64,000 nt of DNA from HGM11525 sp036307445 (GCA_036307445.1 JAXJXP010000025.1:35691-99690); one strand, 5' to 3'; shown: positions 35,630-43,711, numbered from the stretch's first letter. A program made the numbers and translations. Notes: generated by a model not told the origin, from the letters alone.

Positions 35630-36499
35630 ATGAACGAGAATAATTTGCCAAACATTGATGGTGAGGAGAACTTGACTCCTGTTGAAGAAACAACAGAAGA
35701 AATTGCAGTAGAGGATGTTGCTGAAGTAGAAGAAACAGCTGATGAAGAGGTTTCAGACGAAATTTTAGACGGTGCAGAAGAAGTTCTTGAGGAGACCTTT
35801 GAAGAGGTATTTGAGGACGAGGATATGATAGTTGATGCGCAACAGGTAGCTGATTTTGCAGAAGAGGTTAAAGCTAAGGGCGGTGCAGGAAAGGTTGTAG
35901 CAATTGTTATTGTGATAGTTGCAATCCTCGCTGCAGCAGGCTTTGGTGTATTTAAGTATCTTACAAGAAACCCTTACAATGCAATGGGTTATGTGAATGT
36001 GAGCGGTAGAACAATTGAAGAGGTTGCAGAATCAGTTGGTATGAGCCTTGACGAGTTCCTTGCAGAATACGGTTTGCCTGCGGATATGCCTGCCGACACA
36101 GAAGAGGCGGCAGCATTCTATAACATTCCTGTTTCCAAAATTGCAGAAATGTACGGAATGGATATGGCAACACTTAAGGAAATGCTCGGTCTTGGCGATG
36201 ATGTAACAGACAATACACCTTGGGGCGAAGCAGAGGGTAAATCACCGCTTAAGAAGTATGTAGGCGAGGATAATATCGAGTCATTCAAGGCAGAGTACGG
36301 CTTAGGTGAAGAGGTTACAGGTGAGACACTCTGGGGCGAAATAAGAAATATCGTTGACCAGAAGACGCTTGAAAAGCAGCAGGAGGCTGAGAAGAATGCT
36401 GCAGCAGAGGGTGATGTGGCAGAGGATGCTAATGCTGATGGCGACGTTGTTGAGGAAGACGCAGCTGAAGGTGAAACAGAGGAAGCTCCTGCTGAATAA
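35630..36499 (+). CDS. Membrane-anchored repeat protein B (three ~38-aa helical repeats)
   Basis: A 289-residue protein. Residues 1-80 are strongly acidic, one membrane helix is at 88-111, and residues 128-242 contain three repeats of the same kind as protein A: VGMSLDEFLAEYGLPADMP, YGMDMATLKEMLGLGDDVT and NIESFKAEYGLGEEVT. The last 40 residues are again acidic (Glu/Asp/Ala rich). ATG 35630 has AAAGGAGA nine bases upstream, although an earlier ATG exists. Two related anchored proteins around a PAQR gene suggest a common complex or stress response, but this is only a guess. Confidence 0.75.
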   Translation: MNENNLPNIDGEENLTPVEETTEEIAVEDVAEVEETADEEVSDEILDGAEEVLEETFEEVFEDEDMIVDAQQVADFAEEVKAKGGAGKVVAIVIVIVAILAAAGFGVFKYLTRNPYNAMGYVNVSGRTIEEVAESVGMSLDEFLAEYGLPADMPADTEEAAAFYNIPVSKIAEMYGMDMATLKEMLGLGDDVTDNTPWGEAEGKSPLKKYVGEDNIESFKAEYGLGEEVTGETLWGEIRNIVDQKTLEKQQEAEKNAAAEGDVAEDANADGDVVEEDAAEGETEEAPAE

Positions 36500-36515
36500 T
36501 TTAAGGTTATTTTCT

Positions 36516-36550
36516 GAAGAGGGTTTTTGTTAAAGCCCTCTTCTGTTTTT
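36516..36550 (+). terminator. Terminator after repeat protein B
   Basis: AGAGGG...CCCTCT hairpin with a TTTTTGTTAAAG loop and a downstream TTCTGTTTTT run. Confidence 0.7.
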
Positions 36551-36566
36551 ATCAAGGAGAGGTTAT

Positions 36567-37178
36567 ATGACGGCTATAATAGACTACGGTGCAGGAAATC
36601 TGCATAGTGTGCAAAATGCTCTCGCTTTGCTTGGCGAGGAGTCTGAGGTTACAGGAAACAGAGAGAAGATTTTGAAGGCTGACAGGGTGATACTTCCCGG
36701 TGTCGGAGCTTTTGGCGATGCTATGGAGAGGCTTGTTGATACAGGGCTTGCAGATGTTGTGCGCGAGGTTGCAGATGGCGGAAAACCCCTTTTGGGCATA
36801 TGCTTAGGACTTCAGCTTATGTTCGAGTCTAGCGAGGAAAATCCTGATGTAAATGGCTTGGGACTGTTTAAAGGAAAAGCGGTAAAAATCCCCGATAGAG
36901 GACTTAAAATTCCGCATATGGGCTGGAATGATATTACTGTAAGAGAGGACAGTTATCTTTTAAACGGACTTGGAAAAGAACCGTATGTGTATTTTGTTCA
37001 TTCATATTACATACAGCCGGAAGATGAGAGCGTAGTTAGTGCGTATACAGACTACGGTGCCAAGCTTGCGGTTGCGGTTGAAAGGGATAACGTGGCAGCG
37101 GTTCAGTTCCATCCCGAAAAGAGCAGCTCGGTTGGTATGAAGATACTAAAGAATTTTATCGAAAGGGAGGCGGTATAA
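36567..37178 (+). CDS. hisH: Imidazole glycerol phosphate synthase, glutaminase subunit HisH
   Basis: A 203-residue class I glutamine amidotransferase with catalytic Cys79 (LLGICLGLQL), His182 and Glu184 (QFHPEKS). It supplies ammonia to HisF. AAGGAGAGG precedes it; the stop overlaps the hisF start region. Other his genes are not in the window, so this pair is isolated here. Confidence 0.95.
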   Translation: MTAIIDYGAGNLHSVQNALALLGEESEVTGNREKILKADRVILPGVGAFGDAMERLVDTGLADVVREVADGGKPLLGICLGLQLMFESSEENPDVNGLGLFKGKAVKIPDRGLKIPHMGWNDITVREDSYLLNGLGKEPYVYFVHSYYIQPEDESVVSAYTDYGAKLAVAVERDNVAAVQFHPEKSSSVGMKILKNFIEREAV

Positions 37179-37939
37179 TGTATGCAAAAAGAATTATCCC
37201 CTGCCTTGACGTAAAGGACGGACGAGTTGTAAAGGGTGTCAACTTTGTAAATCTCATAGATGCAGGCGACCCTGTTGAGTGTGCAAAGGTTTATGATAAA
37301 GCGGGTGCTGACGAGCTTGTGTTTTTGGACATTACGGCATCGAGCGACGGCAGAAACACGGTTGTCGATATGGTGGAACGTGTGGCAAGAGAGGTTTTTA
37401 TCCCTTTCACCGTTGGCGGCGGTATCAGAACTGTTGAGGATTTTCGTAAGATTTTAAATGCGGGTGCGGATAAGGTTGCGGTAAATTCTGCAGCAATAAA
37501 ACGTCCCGAGCTTATCAGCGAGGCTGCTAAGCGATTCGGAAGTCAGTGCGTTGTGCTTGCAATTGATGCGAAAAGAAAAGCCGATAACACAGGCTGGGAG
37601 GTTTACTTAAACGGCGGCAGAGTGAATACAGGACTTGATGCTCTCGAGTGGGCGAAAAAAGGCGAAGTGCTTGGTGCGGGTGAGATACTTTTAACCAGTA
37701 TGGACTGCGACGGAACTAAGGCGGGCTATGATTTGGAGCTTACGTCTGCAATTTCAAAAAAAGTATCAATTCCTGTAATAGCTTCAGGCGGTGCAGGGAA
37801 AATGGAGCATTTTTGTGATGCTTTTACCGAGGGTGCGGCAGATGCGGTGCTTGCGGCAAGCTTATTTCATTTTAAAGAAATTGAAATCCTTGACCTTAAA
37901 AAATACCTGCGTAAAAAAAATATAAGCGTAAGAATATAA
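37178..37939 (+). CDS. hisF: Imidazole glycerol phosphate synthase, cyclase subunit HisF
   Basis: A 253-residue barrel enzyme with the catalytic aspartates Asp11 (IIPCLDVKDG) and Asp130 (VLAIDAKRK), plus the phosphate loops GGGIRTVEDF and SGGAGKMEHF. It forms imidazole glycerol phosphate and AICAR in histidine biosynthesis. It is translationally coupled to hisH. Confidence 0.96.
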   Translation: MYAKRIIPCLDVKDGRVVKGVNFVNLIDAGDPVECAKVYDKAGADELVFLDITASSDGRNTVVDMVERVAREVFIPFTVGGGIRTVEDFRKILNAGADKVAVNSAAIKRPELISEAAKRFGSQCVVLAIDAKRKADNTGWEVYLNGGRVNTGLDALEWAKKGEVLGAGEILLTSMDCDGTKAGYDLELTSAISKKVSIPVIASGGAGKMEHFCDAFTEGAADAVLAASLFHFKEIEILDLKKYLRKKNISVRI

Positions 37940-37954
37940 ATTTTGAATAATATT

Positions 37955-38025
37955 AATAAAAGGTGGGATAATTAGAGTATAGCGATAAGCTCTCGTAGTT
38001 GTCGCTATCATATACCCTTTTATCA
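37955..38025 (+). other. Structured hairpin after hisF, class unknown
   Basis: ATAGCGA (37979-37985) pairs with TCGCTAT (38002-38008), and outer ATAAAAGG...ATA pairs with TATACCCTTTTAT (38011-38023). An alternative outer pairing uses GGTGG (37962-37966) with CCACC (38032-38036). It could be the 3' end of the hisF transcript or a small RNA. Confidence 0.4.
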
Positions 38026-38046
38026 TATATACCACCACCCGGAAGA

Positions 38047-38095
38047 AGAACGGCAGTTTCGTCAAAAGACGAAAGTGCCGTTCTTTCGTTTTTGC
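38047..38095 (+). terminator. Terminator of hisHF
   Basis: AAGAACGGCAGTTTCGTC pairs with GACGAAAGTGCCGTTCTT around AAAA, followed by TCGTTTTT. Confidence 0.9.
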
Positions 38096-38099
38096 TCGC

Positions 38100-38128
38100 T
38101 TGACACGTAGCGGTTTTTGTGATATTAT
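38100..38128 (+). promoter_or_regulatory. Promoter upstream of the 76-aa gene
   Basis: TTGACA (38100-38105), 17 bases, TATTAT (38123-38128). Confidence 0.75.
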
Positions 38129-38134
38129 GATTAA

Positions 38135-38315
38135 GCTACATTATAATGATTATAATAAGATTTTGTATACATTTTTTATATTACAGAGGACAAAGTTAAA
38201 AATGTACTCTTTAGTGTTTCTGTGATGTATGAGTGTATACTTTAGATCATTATGATGTAGCAATCATAGCTGAAGATGTACGTTTTTTATGCGTAGCTTC
38301 GGCTACGCATTTTTT
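38135..38315 (+). promoter_or_regulatory. Long hairpin leader with terminator (candidate attenuator)
   Basis: GCTACATTATAATGAT (38135-38150) pairs over 16 bases with 38246-38261; GTATACA/TGTATAC and an 11-bp TATATTACAGA/TCTGTGATGTA stem continue inwards. The strong terminator ATGCGTAGC-TTCG-GCTACGCAT-TTTTT (38289-38315) follows, and the gene's ribosome site GGAGGAG comes right after it. Confidence 0.6.
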
Positions 38316-38334
38316 AATTTACGGAGGAGCAACG

Positions 38335-38565
38335 ATGGACATTAAAAATGAGATGTTTGCTAACGTTATGGTGGAGGCGATAAAGACAAAAATGGAGTGG
38401 GCAGAGATTGATTTTTCGAAAGAAATAGAGTCTAAGTCTGCTGACATACTTTCACAAATTAAAAATGTGTTACATAATGAAACTGACGATTTTATGATAG
38501 TGGACAGGATTGTGGATATATTTATCAAAAACGGAATTGATACAGGCACGTGCCAAGATTTTTGA
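38335..38565 (+). CDS. Unrecognised small protein (76 aa)
   Basis: A 76-residue, highly charged protein (KNEMFANVMVEAIKTKMEW at the start) that I do not recognise. It is predicted mostly helical with no membrane segment. ATG 38335 has GGAGGAG seven bases upstream; the frame is open further upstream but runs through the terminator. It stands alone between two terminator-like structures and its expression is likely controlled by the long leader. Confidence 0.65.
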   Translation: MDIKNEMFANVMVEAIKTKMEWAEIDFSKEIESKSADILSQIKNVLHNETDDFMIVDRIVDIFIKNGIDTGTCQDF

Positions 38566-38576
38566 ACATAAATTAC

Positions 38577-38605
38577 TTGCTTTATGGTGTTATATGTGAT
38601 ATAAT
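38577..38605 (+). promoter_or_regulatory. Promoter of the RpiB-like gene
   Basis: TTGCTT (38577-38582), 17 bases, TATAAT (38600-38605). Confidence 0.75.
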
Positions 38606-38641
38606 TGATATAGAAAATTTGTATTCAAAGGAGATGTTATT

Positions 38642-39214
38642 ATGAAAATGGTAAAAGACAAACAGATTCTGGTCGGAGCAGACTTTGCAGGCTTTCCGCT
38701 TAAGGAGGCAGTTTGCGAGCATTTGAGAGCAAAGGGATGGACAATTACAGACGTAGGAGTTAAAGTTGATTCTGACCCTGATGACACAGATTTGATGTTC
38801 CACAGAGTAGGACTTCGTGCAGGCTCTATGATTTCCGAGGGCGAATTTGAAAGAGCACTTTTGTTCTGCGGAACAGGTATGGGAATACATATTGCTGCAA
38901 GTAAATGTCCGCACGTTCACGCAGGTGTTGTAGAGAGTGTTCCTGCTGCCCTTCGTGCGATTACAGGTAACGGTGTAAATGTGCTTGCAATGGGTGCATT
39001 TTATGTTGCACCTGCAATGGGCTGTGATATTGTAGACGCTTATCTTAATGCGGAGCTTGGCTCGGGTTATGAATGGTGGAAGAATTTTTATGAGTTCCAT
39101 AAGCTTGCTATTGATGAGCTTGAGGCATTTGATTATGAGGAATACAAGGCGAATGGCTTTAAGGTAAATAAGCTTGGCGATTTTCCGTTGAAGCTTGAGA
39201 AAAAGCCTGAATAA
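38642..39214 (+). CDS. RpiB/LacA/LacB family sugar-phosphate isomerase
   Basis: A 190-residue enzyme with the RpiB fold: GADFAGFPLKEAV near the start, Cys76 in LLFCGTGMGIHIAASKC, and His91/His93 after it. RpiB interconverts ribose-5-phosphate and ribulose-5-phosphate; relatives use other pentose or hexose phosphates. It is about 40 residues longer than RpiB, with a C-terminal extension, so the substrate may differ. Confidence 0.88.
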   Translation: MKMVKDKQILVGADFAGFPLKEAVCEHLRAKGWTITDVGVKVDSDPDDTDLMFHRVGLRAGSMISEGEFERALLFCGTGMGIHIAASKCPHVHAGVVESVPAALRAITGNGVNVLAMGAFYVAPAMGCDIVDAYLNAELGSGYEWWKNFYEFHKLAIDELEAFDYEEYKANGFKVNKLGDFPLKLEKKPE

Positions 39215-39229
39215 TGGTTTAAGAAAAGG

Positions 39230-39260
39230 AACTGACATCTAAAGTGATGTCAGTTTTTTT
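39230..39260 (+). terminator. Terminator after the RpiB-like gene
   Basis: AACTGACATC-TAAAGT-GATGTCAGTT followed by TTTTTT. Confidence 0.9.
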
Positions 39261-39316
39261 GTATAAGAAATACGAAACAATGAATAACAAAAATACGAAC
39301 AAATGTTTGAAAAATC

Positions 39317-39345
39317 TTGACTTTTTTGCAAAAATGTGGTATAAT
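39317..39345 (+). promoter_or_regulatory. Promoter of the phage-tail-like gene
   Basis: TTGACT (39317-39322), 17 bases, TATAAT (39340-39345). Confidence 0.8.
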
Positions 39346-39446
39346 ATAGGTAGTATACTAATTGTAAAGCTATTTATTTTTTAGCTCTGTAAAGGAGAAA
39401 ATAGTGCGGTTCCGGAACATACAATATTCTTAAAAAGGAGATATGT

Positions 39447-40685
39447 ATGGAAATAACTTTAAGTATAAAGGGGCAAGAACTGAGGGTGTTAGGAAAGCAA
39501 CCCAATTTATACCACGGCTCAATAGGAGTCCTTTATATAAAATTTTGTGATTTGAATTTTGATGCTTCACTTGTAAAAACAGTGAGATTTAAGACAAAAG
39601 AAAGCGATTGGTACACAGCTGATGTGGTTGATGGAAGAGTGCGAGTACCATATGAGGTGATAGTTGTAGGAGGTTTTGATATTGCTGTTGGAGGTTATGA
39701 TACCTGCGATGGTGAACTGTTAAGATTTTTGCCTACAAACAGTGTGCATATAGATATAATGGAGAATGGATATGGTGAGCCTGATGCTCCGATAGAAACA
39801 GAGGGTGAACCAGAGAGTGTTGTTGCTAAGTTGTCAGGAGAAATTGACAAAAAGGCGGATTTGGAGTATGTAAAATCATTGATACCAACCAATACTGTCG
39901 ACGGTGAAATTATTTCATTAACTGATTGCTTATGTAATTCTAAGGTTATAGGATGTACACTGTATGGGAACAGCATCCAATATGAAATCCCTGATGGATC
40001 TCAATATGCTGAGATTTACTCAGTTGGAGATTTAGTTACAGATATTAACGATGAGAATTATGGAAAATATAAAATCTTAATCCAATTGACAAATGATAAT
40101 AATGAGATGCTTTTCTCGAAATATATCTATCTTGATGAGCCGTTGAGAAAGACAGGAAAATTTTGTGATTATATTAATTTGACAGAGGGTAAGCTTGTAA
40201 GGCGGTGCAGAGCTGTTGAATTAGATGGAACAGAAGCATGGAAATATATTAAAGATAATGGTTTGGAAATGTTGTACTTTGGTATAGGGAACCAGTTATC
40301 AATATCCAGAGACGCAATTATATGCACACATTTTCCTGCCGGATATACAGGTGCATGGAATACGAAAGGTGCAGTAGGACATATATTGAACTCGTCTACT
40401 AATTTTATACAACCAAGCTTTGTGTTCGAAGAGGGTACTTACAATATTGATACATGGAAAGATTTTTTGTCTATACAAAAGCAAAATGAAACACCGGTAA
40501 CAATCTTTGTGCCGACCACGGATGTTATAGAGTTATTTGATGATTTGGTTGAAATAGATATAGACGTTGATAACTTAACTGTTACAACGATATCATCTAT
40601 ACCGGCTAATATTGAACTTACCTACTATCAGGATATAAACAAAAAGATTGCACAATTAGAACGGTTGATAGCAAAGTTATCTTAA
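39447..40685 (+). CDS. Phage tail/baseplate-like protein, isolated
   Basis: A 412-residue protein. Residues 1-110 look like the Ig-like N-terminal domain of BppU-type baseplate proteins, and residues 130-380 follow the pattern of tail-fibre/baseplate segments: LDEPLRKTGKFCDYINLTEG, then RRCRAVELDGTEAW, ICTHFPAG and an end in TTISSIPANIELTYYQD. No other phage gene is near. It has its own promoter and terminator and precedes the polysaccharide operon. It may be a domesticated adhesin or a remnant of a defective prophage. Confidence 0.65.
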   Translation: MEITLSIKGQELRVLGKQPNLYHGSIGVLYIKFCDLNFDASLVKTVRFKTKESDWYTADVVDGRVRVPYEVIVVGGFDIAVGGYDTCDGELLRFLPTNSVHIDIMENGYGEPDAPIETEGEPESVVAKLSGEIDKKADLEYVKSLIPTNTVDGEIISLTDCLCNSKVIGCTLYGNSIQYEIPDGSQYAEIYSVGDLVTDINDENYGKYKILIQLTNDNNEMLFSKYIYLDEPLRKTGKFCDYINLTEGKLVRRCRAVELDGTEAWKYIKDNGLEMLYFGIGNQLSISRDAIICTHFPAGYTGAWNTKGAVGHILNSSTNFIQPSFVFEEGTYNIDTWKDFLSIQKQNETPVTIFVPTTDVIELFDDLVEIDIDVDNLTVTTISSIPANIELTYYQDINKKIAQLERLIAKLS

Positions 40686-40738
40686 AAATTATGAAAAAAA
40701 CGTCGCACTTTTCTATGTAATTTAAAATAAACGCATTA

Positions 40739-40790
40739 AAATAAGGCCGTTAGCAAACATATTTTGCTAAATGGCTTTATTTGCTTTTGT
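40739..40790 (+). terminator. Terminator of the phage-tail-like gene
   Basis: AAATAAGGCCGTTAGCAAA pairs with TTTGCTAAATGGCTTTATTT (one bulge, two G-U pairs), then TTGCTTTTG. Confidence 0.8.
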
Positions 40791-40817
40791 TTATATTTTA
40801 CAATTAATTCAAAACTA

Positions 40818-40846
40818 TTGACGTAACAGAAAAATAATTGTATAAT
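40818..40846 (+). promoter_or_regulatory. Promoter of the polysaccharide operon
   Basis: TTGACG (40818-40823), 17 bases, TATAAT (40841-40846). Confidence 0.8.
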
Positions 40847-40901
40847 ACATATGTGTGTACTACATATGCAAACTGATGAATATAGCTAAACATAGTAGAT
40901 G

Positions 40902-40956
40902 AAGTGCGTAATTATCGCGAGATTTTTGAGGCGATAGAGGATACACTTGTTTTTTT
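40902..40956 (+). promoter_or_regulatory. Attenuator-like hairpin in the polysaccharide operon leader
   Basis: AAGTG (40902-40906) with CACTT (40944-40948) outside, TATCGC (40913-40918) with GCGATA (40931-40936) inside, followed by GTTTTTTT. It lies 33 bases before the first gene of the operon. Confidence 0.6.
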
Positions 40957-40988
40957 CGTGGGATATTCATTTGAAATGGGGATGTGAA

Positions 40989-41609
40989 ATGTATAATAGA
41001 TTTTTCAAAAGAGCTATTGATATAGTTTTGTCATTTTGTGGGTTGCTTGTTTTATCACCCGTGTATTTGGTATTGTTTGTTGCGATAAGGCTTGACAGTA
41101 AAGGCTCTGCATTTTTTGTGCAAAGGAGAGTCGGAATACATAAAAAGCAGTTTAATATTTACAAATTTAGAACTATGTACATTGACACTCCCAAGAATAT
41201 GCCGACACATATGCTTCAGGGAGCGGATTCTCATATAACCAGAATAGGAAAGCTTTTACGCAAATACAGTCTTGATGAATTACCTCAAATATTTAATATC
41301 TTTAAGGGAGATATGTCTATTATAGGCCCAAGACCGGCTTTATGGAATCAATATGATTTGATTGATGAAAGAGATAAATACGGTGCAAATGATATAAAAC
41401 CGGGACTCACAGGGTATGCACAGATAAATGGACGCGATGAGCTTCCGATAGATGTTAAGGCGAAGATGGATGGTCAGTATGTTAAGAATATGGGCTTCTG
41501 GGTTGATGTGAAGCTGTTTTTCGGTACAATTCTCAGTGTTATTATGCATGACGGTGTAGTAGAGGGCGGAGTAGAAGAAAATAAGAAATCTGATAATGTA
41601 GAGGTATAA
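40989..41609 (+). CDS. Initiating sugar transferase (polyprenyl-phosphate glycosyl-1-phosphate transferase)
   Basis: A 206-residue monotopic PGT. A membrane-inserted N-terminal helix (residues 8-30) precedes the family motifs GSAFFVQRRVGIHKKQF, the DE pair in RKYSLDELPQIFNIFKGDMS, and IIGPRPA with GLTGYAQINGRDELP. It transfers a sugar phosphate to undecaprenyl phosphate, starting repeat-unit assembly at the inner membrane face. ATG 40989 is the start. It leads the operon. Confidence 0.92.
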   Translation: MYNRFFKRAIDIVLSFCGLLVLSPVYLVLFVAIRLDSKGSAFFVQRRVGIHKKQFNIYKFRTMYIDTPKNMPTHMLQGADSHITRIGKLLRKYSLDELPQIFNIFKGDMSIIGPRPALWNQYDLIDERDKYGANDIKPGLTGYAQINGRDELPIDVKAKMDGQYVKNMGFWVDVKLFFGTILSVIMHDGVVEGGVEENKKSDNVEV

Positions 41610-41611
41610 TT

Positions 41612-42487
41612 ATGCAGGGGAAATATGCGGTATTATCGATGGATGTTGAAGATTGGTATCATCTCTATTATTTTATGGACAAGGCGGACAAAAGCTATTC
41701 TATGCTTGACGGCTTTACAAATTACGTTGACTTGTTAAATGAACGCGGAATAAAGACTACATTTTTTGTCCTTAGTGAGCTTGCTGAAAATGTTAAGGAA
41801 CAGTTAAGGTATGCTGTTTCATGCGGTCATGAAATTGCATGCCACGGAAAAACACATATAAGACCTGTGGATTTATCGCTTAAGGCGTTTGCGGACGAAA
41901 TCTCCGATGCAAAGCAGAAGCTTGAGGATATTGTCGGAAGAGAGGTAATAGGTTACAGAGCCCCCTGTTACGGCATTGATAATGAACGCTACGAAATTGT
42001 TAAAAATATCGGATTTAAATATAGCTCGAGTAAAATGGATATAAAAGGGCATCCGCTATACGGAGAGCTTGATCTCGGTGACTTTTTGAAGACTGCAAAG
42101 GGAATATACGAAAAAGATGATATGGTAGAGTTTGCACTCAGCACGGCTAAGGTTCTTGGTAAAAATATTGCAGTATCGGGCGGTGGATGGATAAGGCTGT
42201 TGCCATGGTCGCCGCTTATGAAACCGCTTATTAAAAATTATCTTAAGGATGCTGATACATATTTTCTATATATCCACCCGTTTGAGCTTTCGAAAGTAAA
42301 AATGCCCGAAGTGAAGGATTCCTCGCTTCTTAATAATATAAGAGCCAGACGAGGTCTTGGAAAAGTTGAACATAGAATCGAACAACTAATTGATATTCTT
42401 CGGGATAACAGTTTCAGTTTTACAACATTTGAAGATTTATACAGAAAAACACTTGACTTAGAAAAAGAACATTACATTGAACTCTGA
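41612..42487 (+). CDS. Polysaccharide deacetylase family protein
   Basis: A 291-residue NodB-type deacetylase (DUF3473/XrtA-associated style). Asp11 and Asp14 in LSMDVEDW and the metal ligands His78 and His82 in ACHGKTH are visible. It removes acetyl groups from N-acetylated sugars. No signal peptide is present, so it may act on cytoplasmic or lipid-linked intermediates at the membrane. It starts two bases after the transferase stop. Confidence 0.88.
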   Translation: MQGKYAVLSMDVEDWYHLYYFMDKADKSYSMLDGFTNYVDLLNERGIKTTFFVLSELAENVKEQLRYAVSCGHEIACHGKTHIRPVDLSLKAFADEISDAKQKLEDIVGREVIGYRAPCYGIDNERYEIVKNIGFKYSSSKMDIKGHPLYGELDLGDFLKTAKGIYEKDDMVEFALSTAKVLGKNIAVSGGGWIRLLPWSPLMKPLIKNYLKDADTYFLYIHPFELSKVKMPEVKDSSLLNNIRARRGLGKVEHRIEQLIDILRDNSFSFTTFEDLYRKTLDLEKEHYIEL

Positions 42488-42500
42488 AGGAGGAAGTTAT

Positions 42501-43709
42501 ATGGATATTCTTGTTATAAGTCAATATTATTATCCAGAACAATTTCTTATCAATGAAATAGCTCCCGAACTTGTAAATAAGGGACATAACATAACTGTAT
42601 TGACGGGCTTGCCTAATTATCCGGAGGGAAAGGTTTTAAGCGATTACAAATTCGGAAAGAATCGCGAGGAGGAGCTTGACGGAGTACATATCATTCGGTG
42701 TACCGAAGTCGGAAGACACAAAGGTCCTATGTGGTTGATGCTTAACTATATAACATATCCCTTCTTTGCAACAATAAAGCTAAAAAAGATCAAAAAGAAG
42801 TTTGATGTTATACTGTGTTATCAGCTTTCGCCTGTAATTATGGCATTACCTGCCGTAAAATATCGTAAAAAGAATAAAATTCCCCTGCTATTATACTGTC
42901 TTGATATATGGCCGGAATCGGCACAGGCGCATATTAGGAATGATAAGGGTTTTCTATATAAACTAATTTCGAAAATTTCCAAAAGTATATATAAGAGTTG
43001 TGATTTGATTGCAGTTACATCAGAGCCATTTATAGAGTATATGAATGGTGTAAATGATATAAGCAGGGAAAAGCTTGTATATATTCCGCAGCATGCAGGA
43101 GACAGCTTGTTGAATATGGATTTGACTGCGGAAAATACCCAAAAGGTCAACTTTATGTATGCAGGGAATATGGGAGCCGGTCAGACTGTTGATGTTATTG
43201 TAAATGCAGTTGCGGCTTTAAAGGACAGAGATGATTTTCTCTTGCATCTGGTTGGAGATGGTTCAAGGCTTGACGAACTTAAGAAATTAGCAAGTGAAAA
43301 GGGAATAGAGGATAAAGTCATATTCCACGGCAGACATAAAATGAGTGAAATGGCTGATTTTTATAAGACGGCAGATGTGCTTGTAATTACGCTGCGCGGA
43401 AACAATTTTGTCGGCAATACTCTGCCTGGTAAATTGCAGACTTATATGACAACAGGGAAACCTATTATAGGAGCAATAAACGGCGCTGCAAAGGACGTAA
43501 TAGAGACTTCCGGCTGCGGTGCTTGTGTAGCTTCCGGTGATTATAACGGGCTTGCAAGACTAATGGCAGATGTGATAGAAAACCCTGAGAAATACGATAA
43601 GTGCGGAGAGAATGCAAGGCAGTATTTTAGGGGTAATTTTACCAAACAGGTATTTGTCGAACGATTGGACAATCAGTTAAAAGAGCTTGTGAAGGTATAT
43701 AAGGATTGA
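42501..43709 (+). CDS. Glycosyltransferase family 4, WbuB-like
   Basis: A 402-residue GT-B enzyme. The start (ILVISQYYYPEQFLINEIA), GLPNYPEGKV and LYCLDIWPESAQAH identify the WbuB/WcaI type, which transfers N-acetyl-fucosamine-like sugars. The donor-binding C-terminal part contains FMYAGNMGAGQ and GNTLPGKLQTYMTTGKPI. FucNAc synthesis genes are in the same operon, so UDP-FucNAc is a plausible donor. ATG 42501 follows AAGGAGG. Confidence 0.88.
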   Translation: MDILVISQYYYPEQFLINEIAPELVNKGHNITVLTGLPNYPEGKVLSDYKFGKNREEELDGVHIIRCTEVGRHKGPMWLMLNYITYPFFATIKLKKIKKKFDVILCYQLSPVIMALPAVKYRKKNKIPLLLYCLDIWPESAQAHIRNDKGFLYKLISKISKSIYKSCDLIAVTSEPFIEYMNGVNDISREKLVYIPQHAGDSLLNMDLTAENTQKVNFMYAGNMGAGQTVDVIVNAVAALKDRDDFLLHLVGDGSRLDELKKLASEKGIEDKVIFHGRHKMSEMADFYKTADVLVITLRGNNFVGNTLPGKLQTYMTTGKPIIGAINGAAKDVIETSGCGACVASGDYNGLARLMADVIENPEKYDKCGENARQYFRGNFTKQVFVERLDNQLKELVKVYKD

Positions 43710-43711
43710 TT

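Larger units (their letters stand above)
37940..38334 (+). other. Non-coding stretch between hisF and the 76-aa gene
   Basis: 395 bases without a convincing gene. They hold, in order: an unassigned hairpin (37955-38025), the hisF terminator (38047-38095), a promoter (38100-38128), a 127-nt extended hairpin (38135-38261) and a UUCG-loop terminator (38289-38315) just before the next start. Confidence 0.8.
40686..40988 (+). other. Non-coding stretch before the polysaccharide operon
   Basis: 303 bases holding the terminator at 40739-40790, the promoter at 40818-40846, a hairpin at 40860-40898 and an attenuator-like hairpin at 40902-40956. Confidence 0.85.

Noticed and set aside
37862..38065. Minus-strand open frame after hisF
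   Set aside because: It overlaps hisF and the structured non-coding region and has no ribosome site; composition fits chance.
39404..39433. Nine-codon leader peptide (GTG, AAAGGAG upstream) before the phage-like gene
   Set aside because: Too short, no terminator or amino-acid run that would suggest attenuation.
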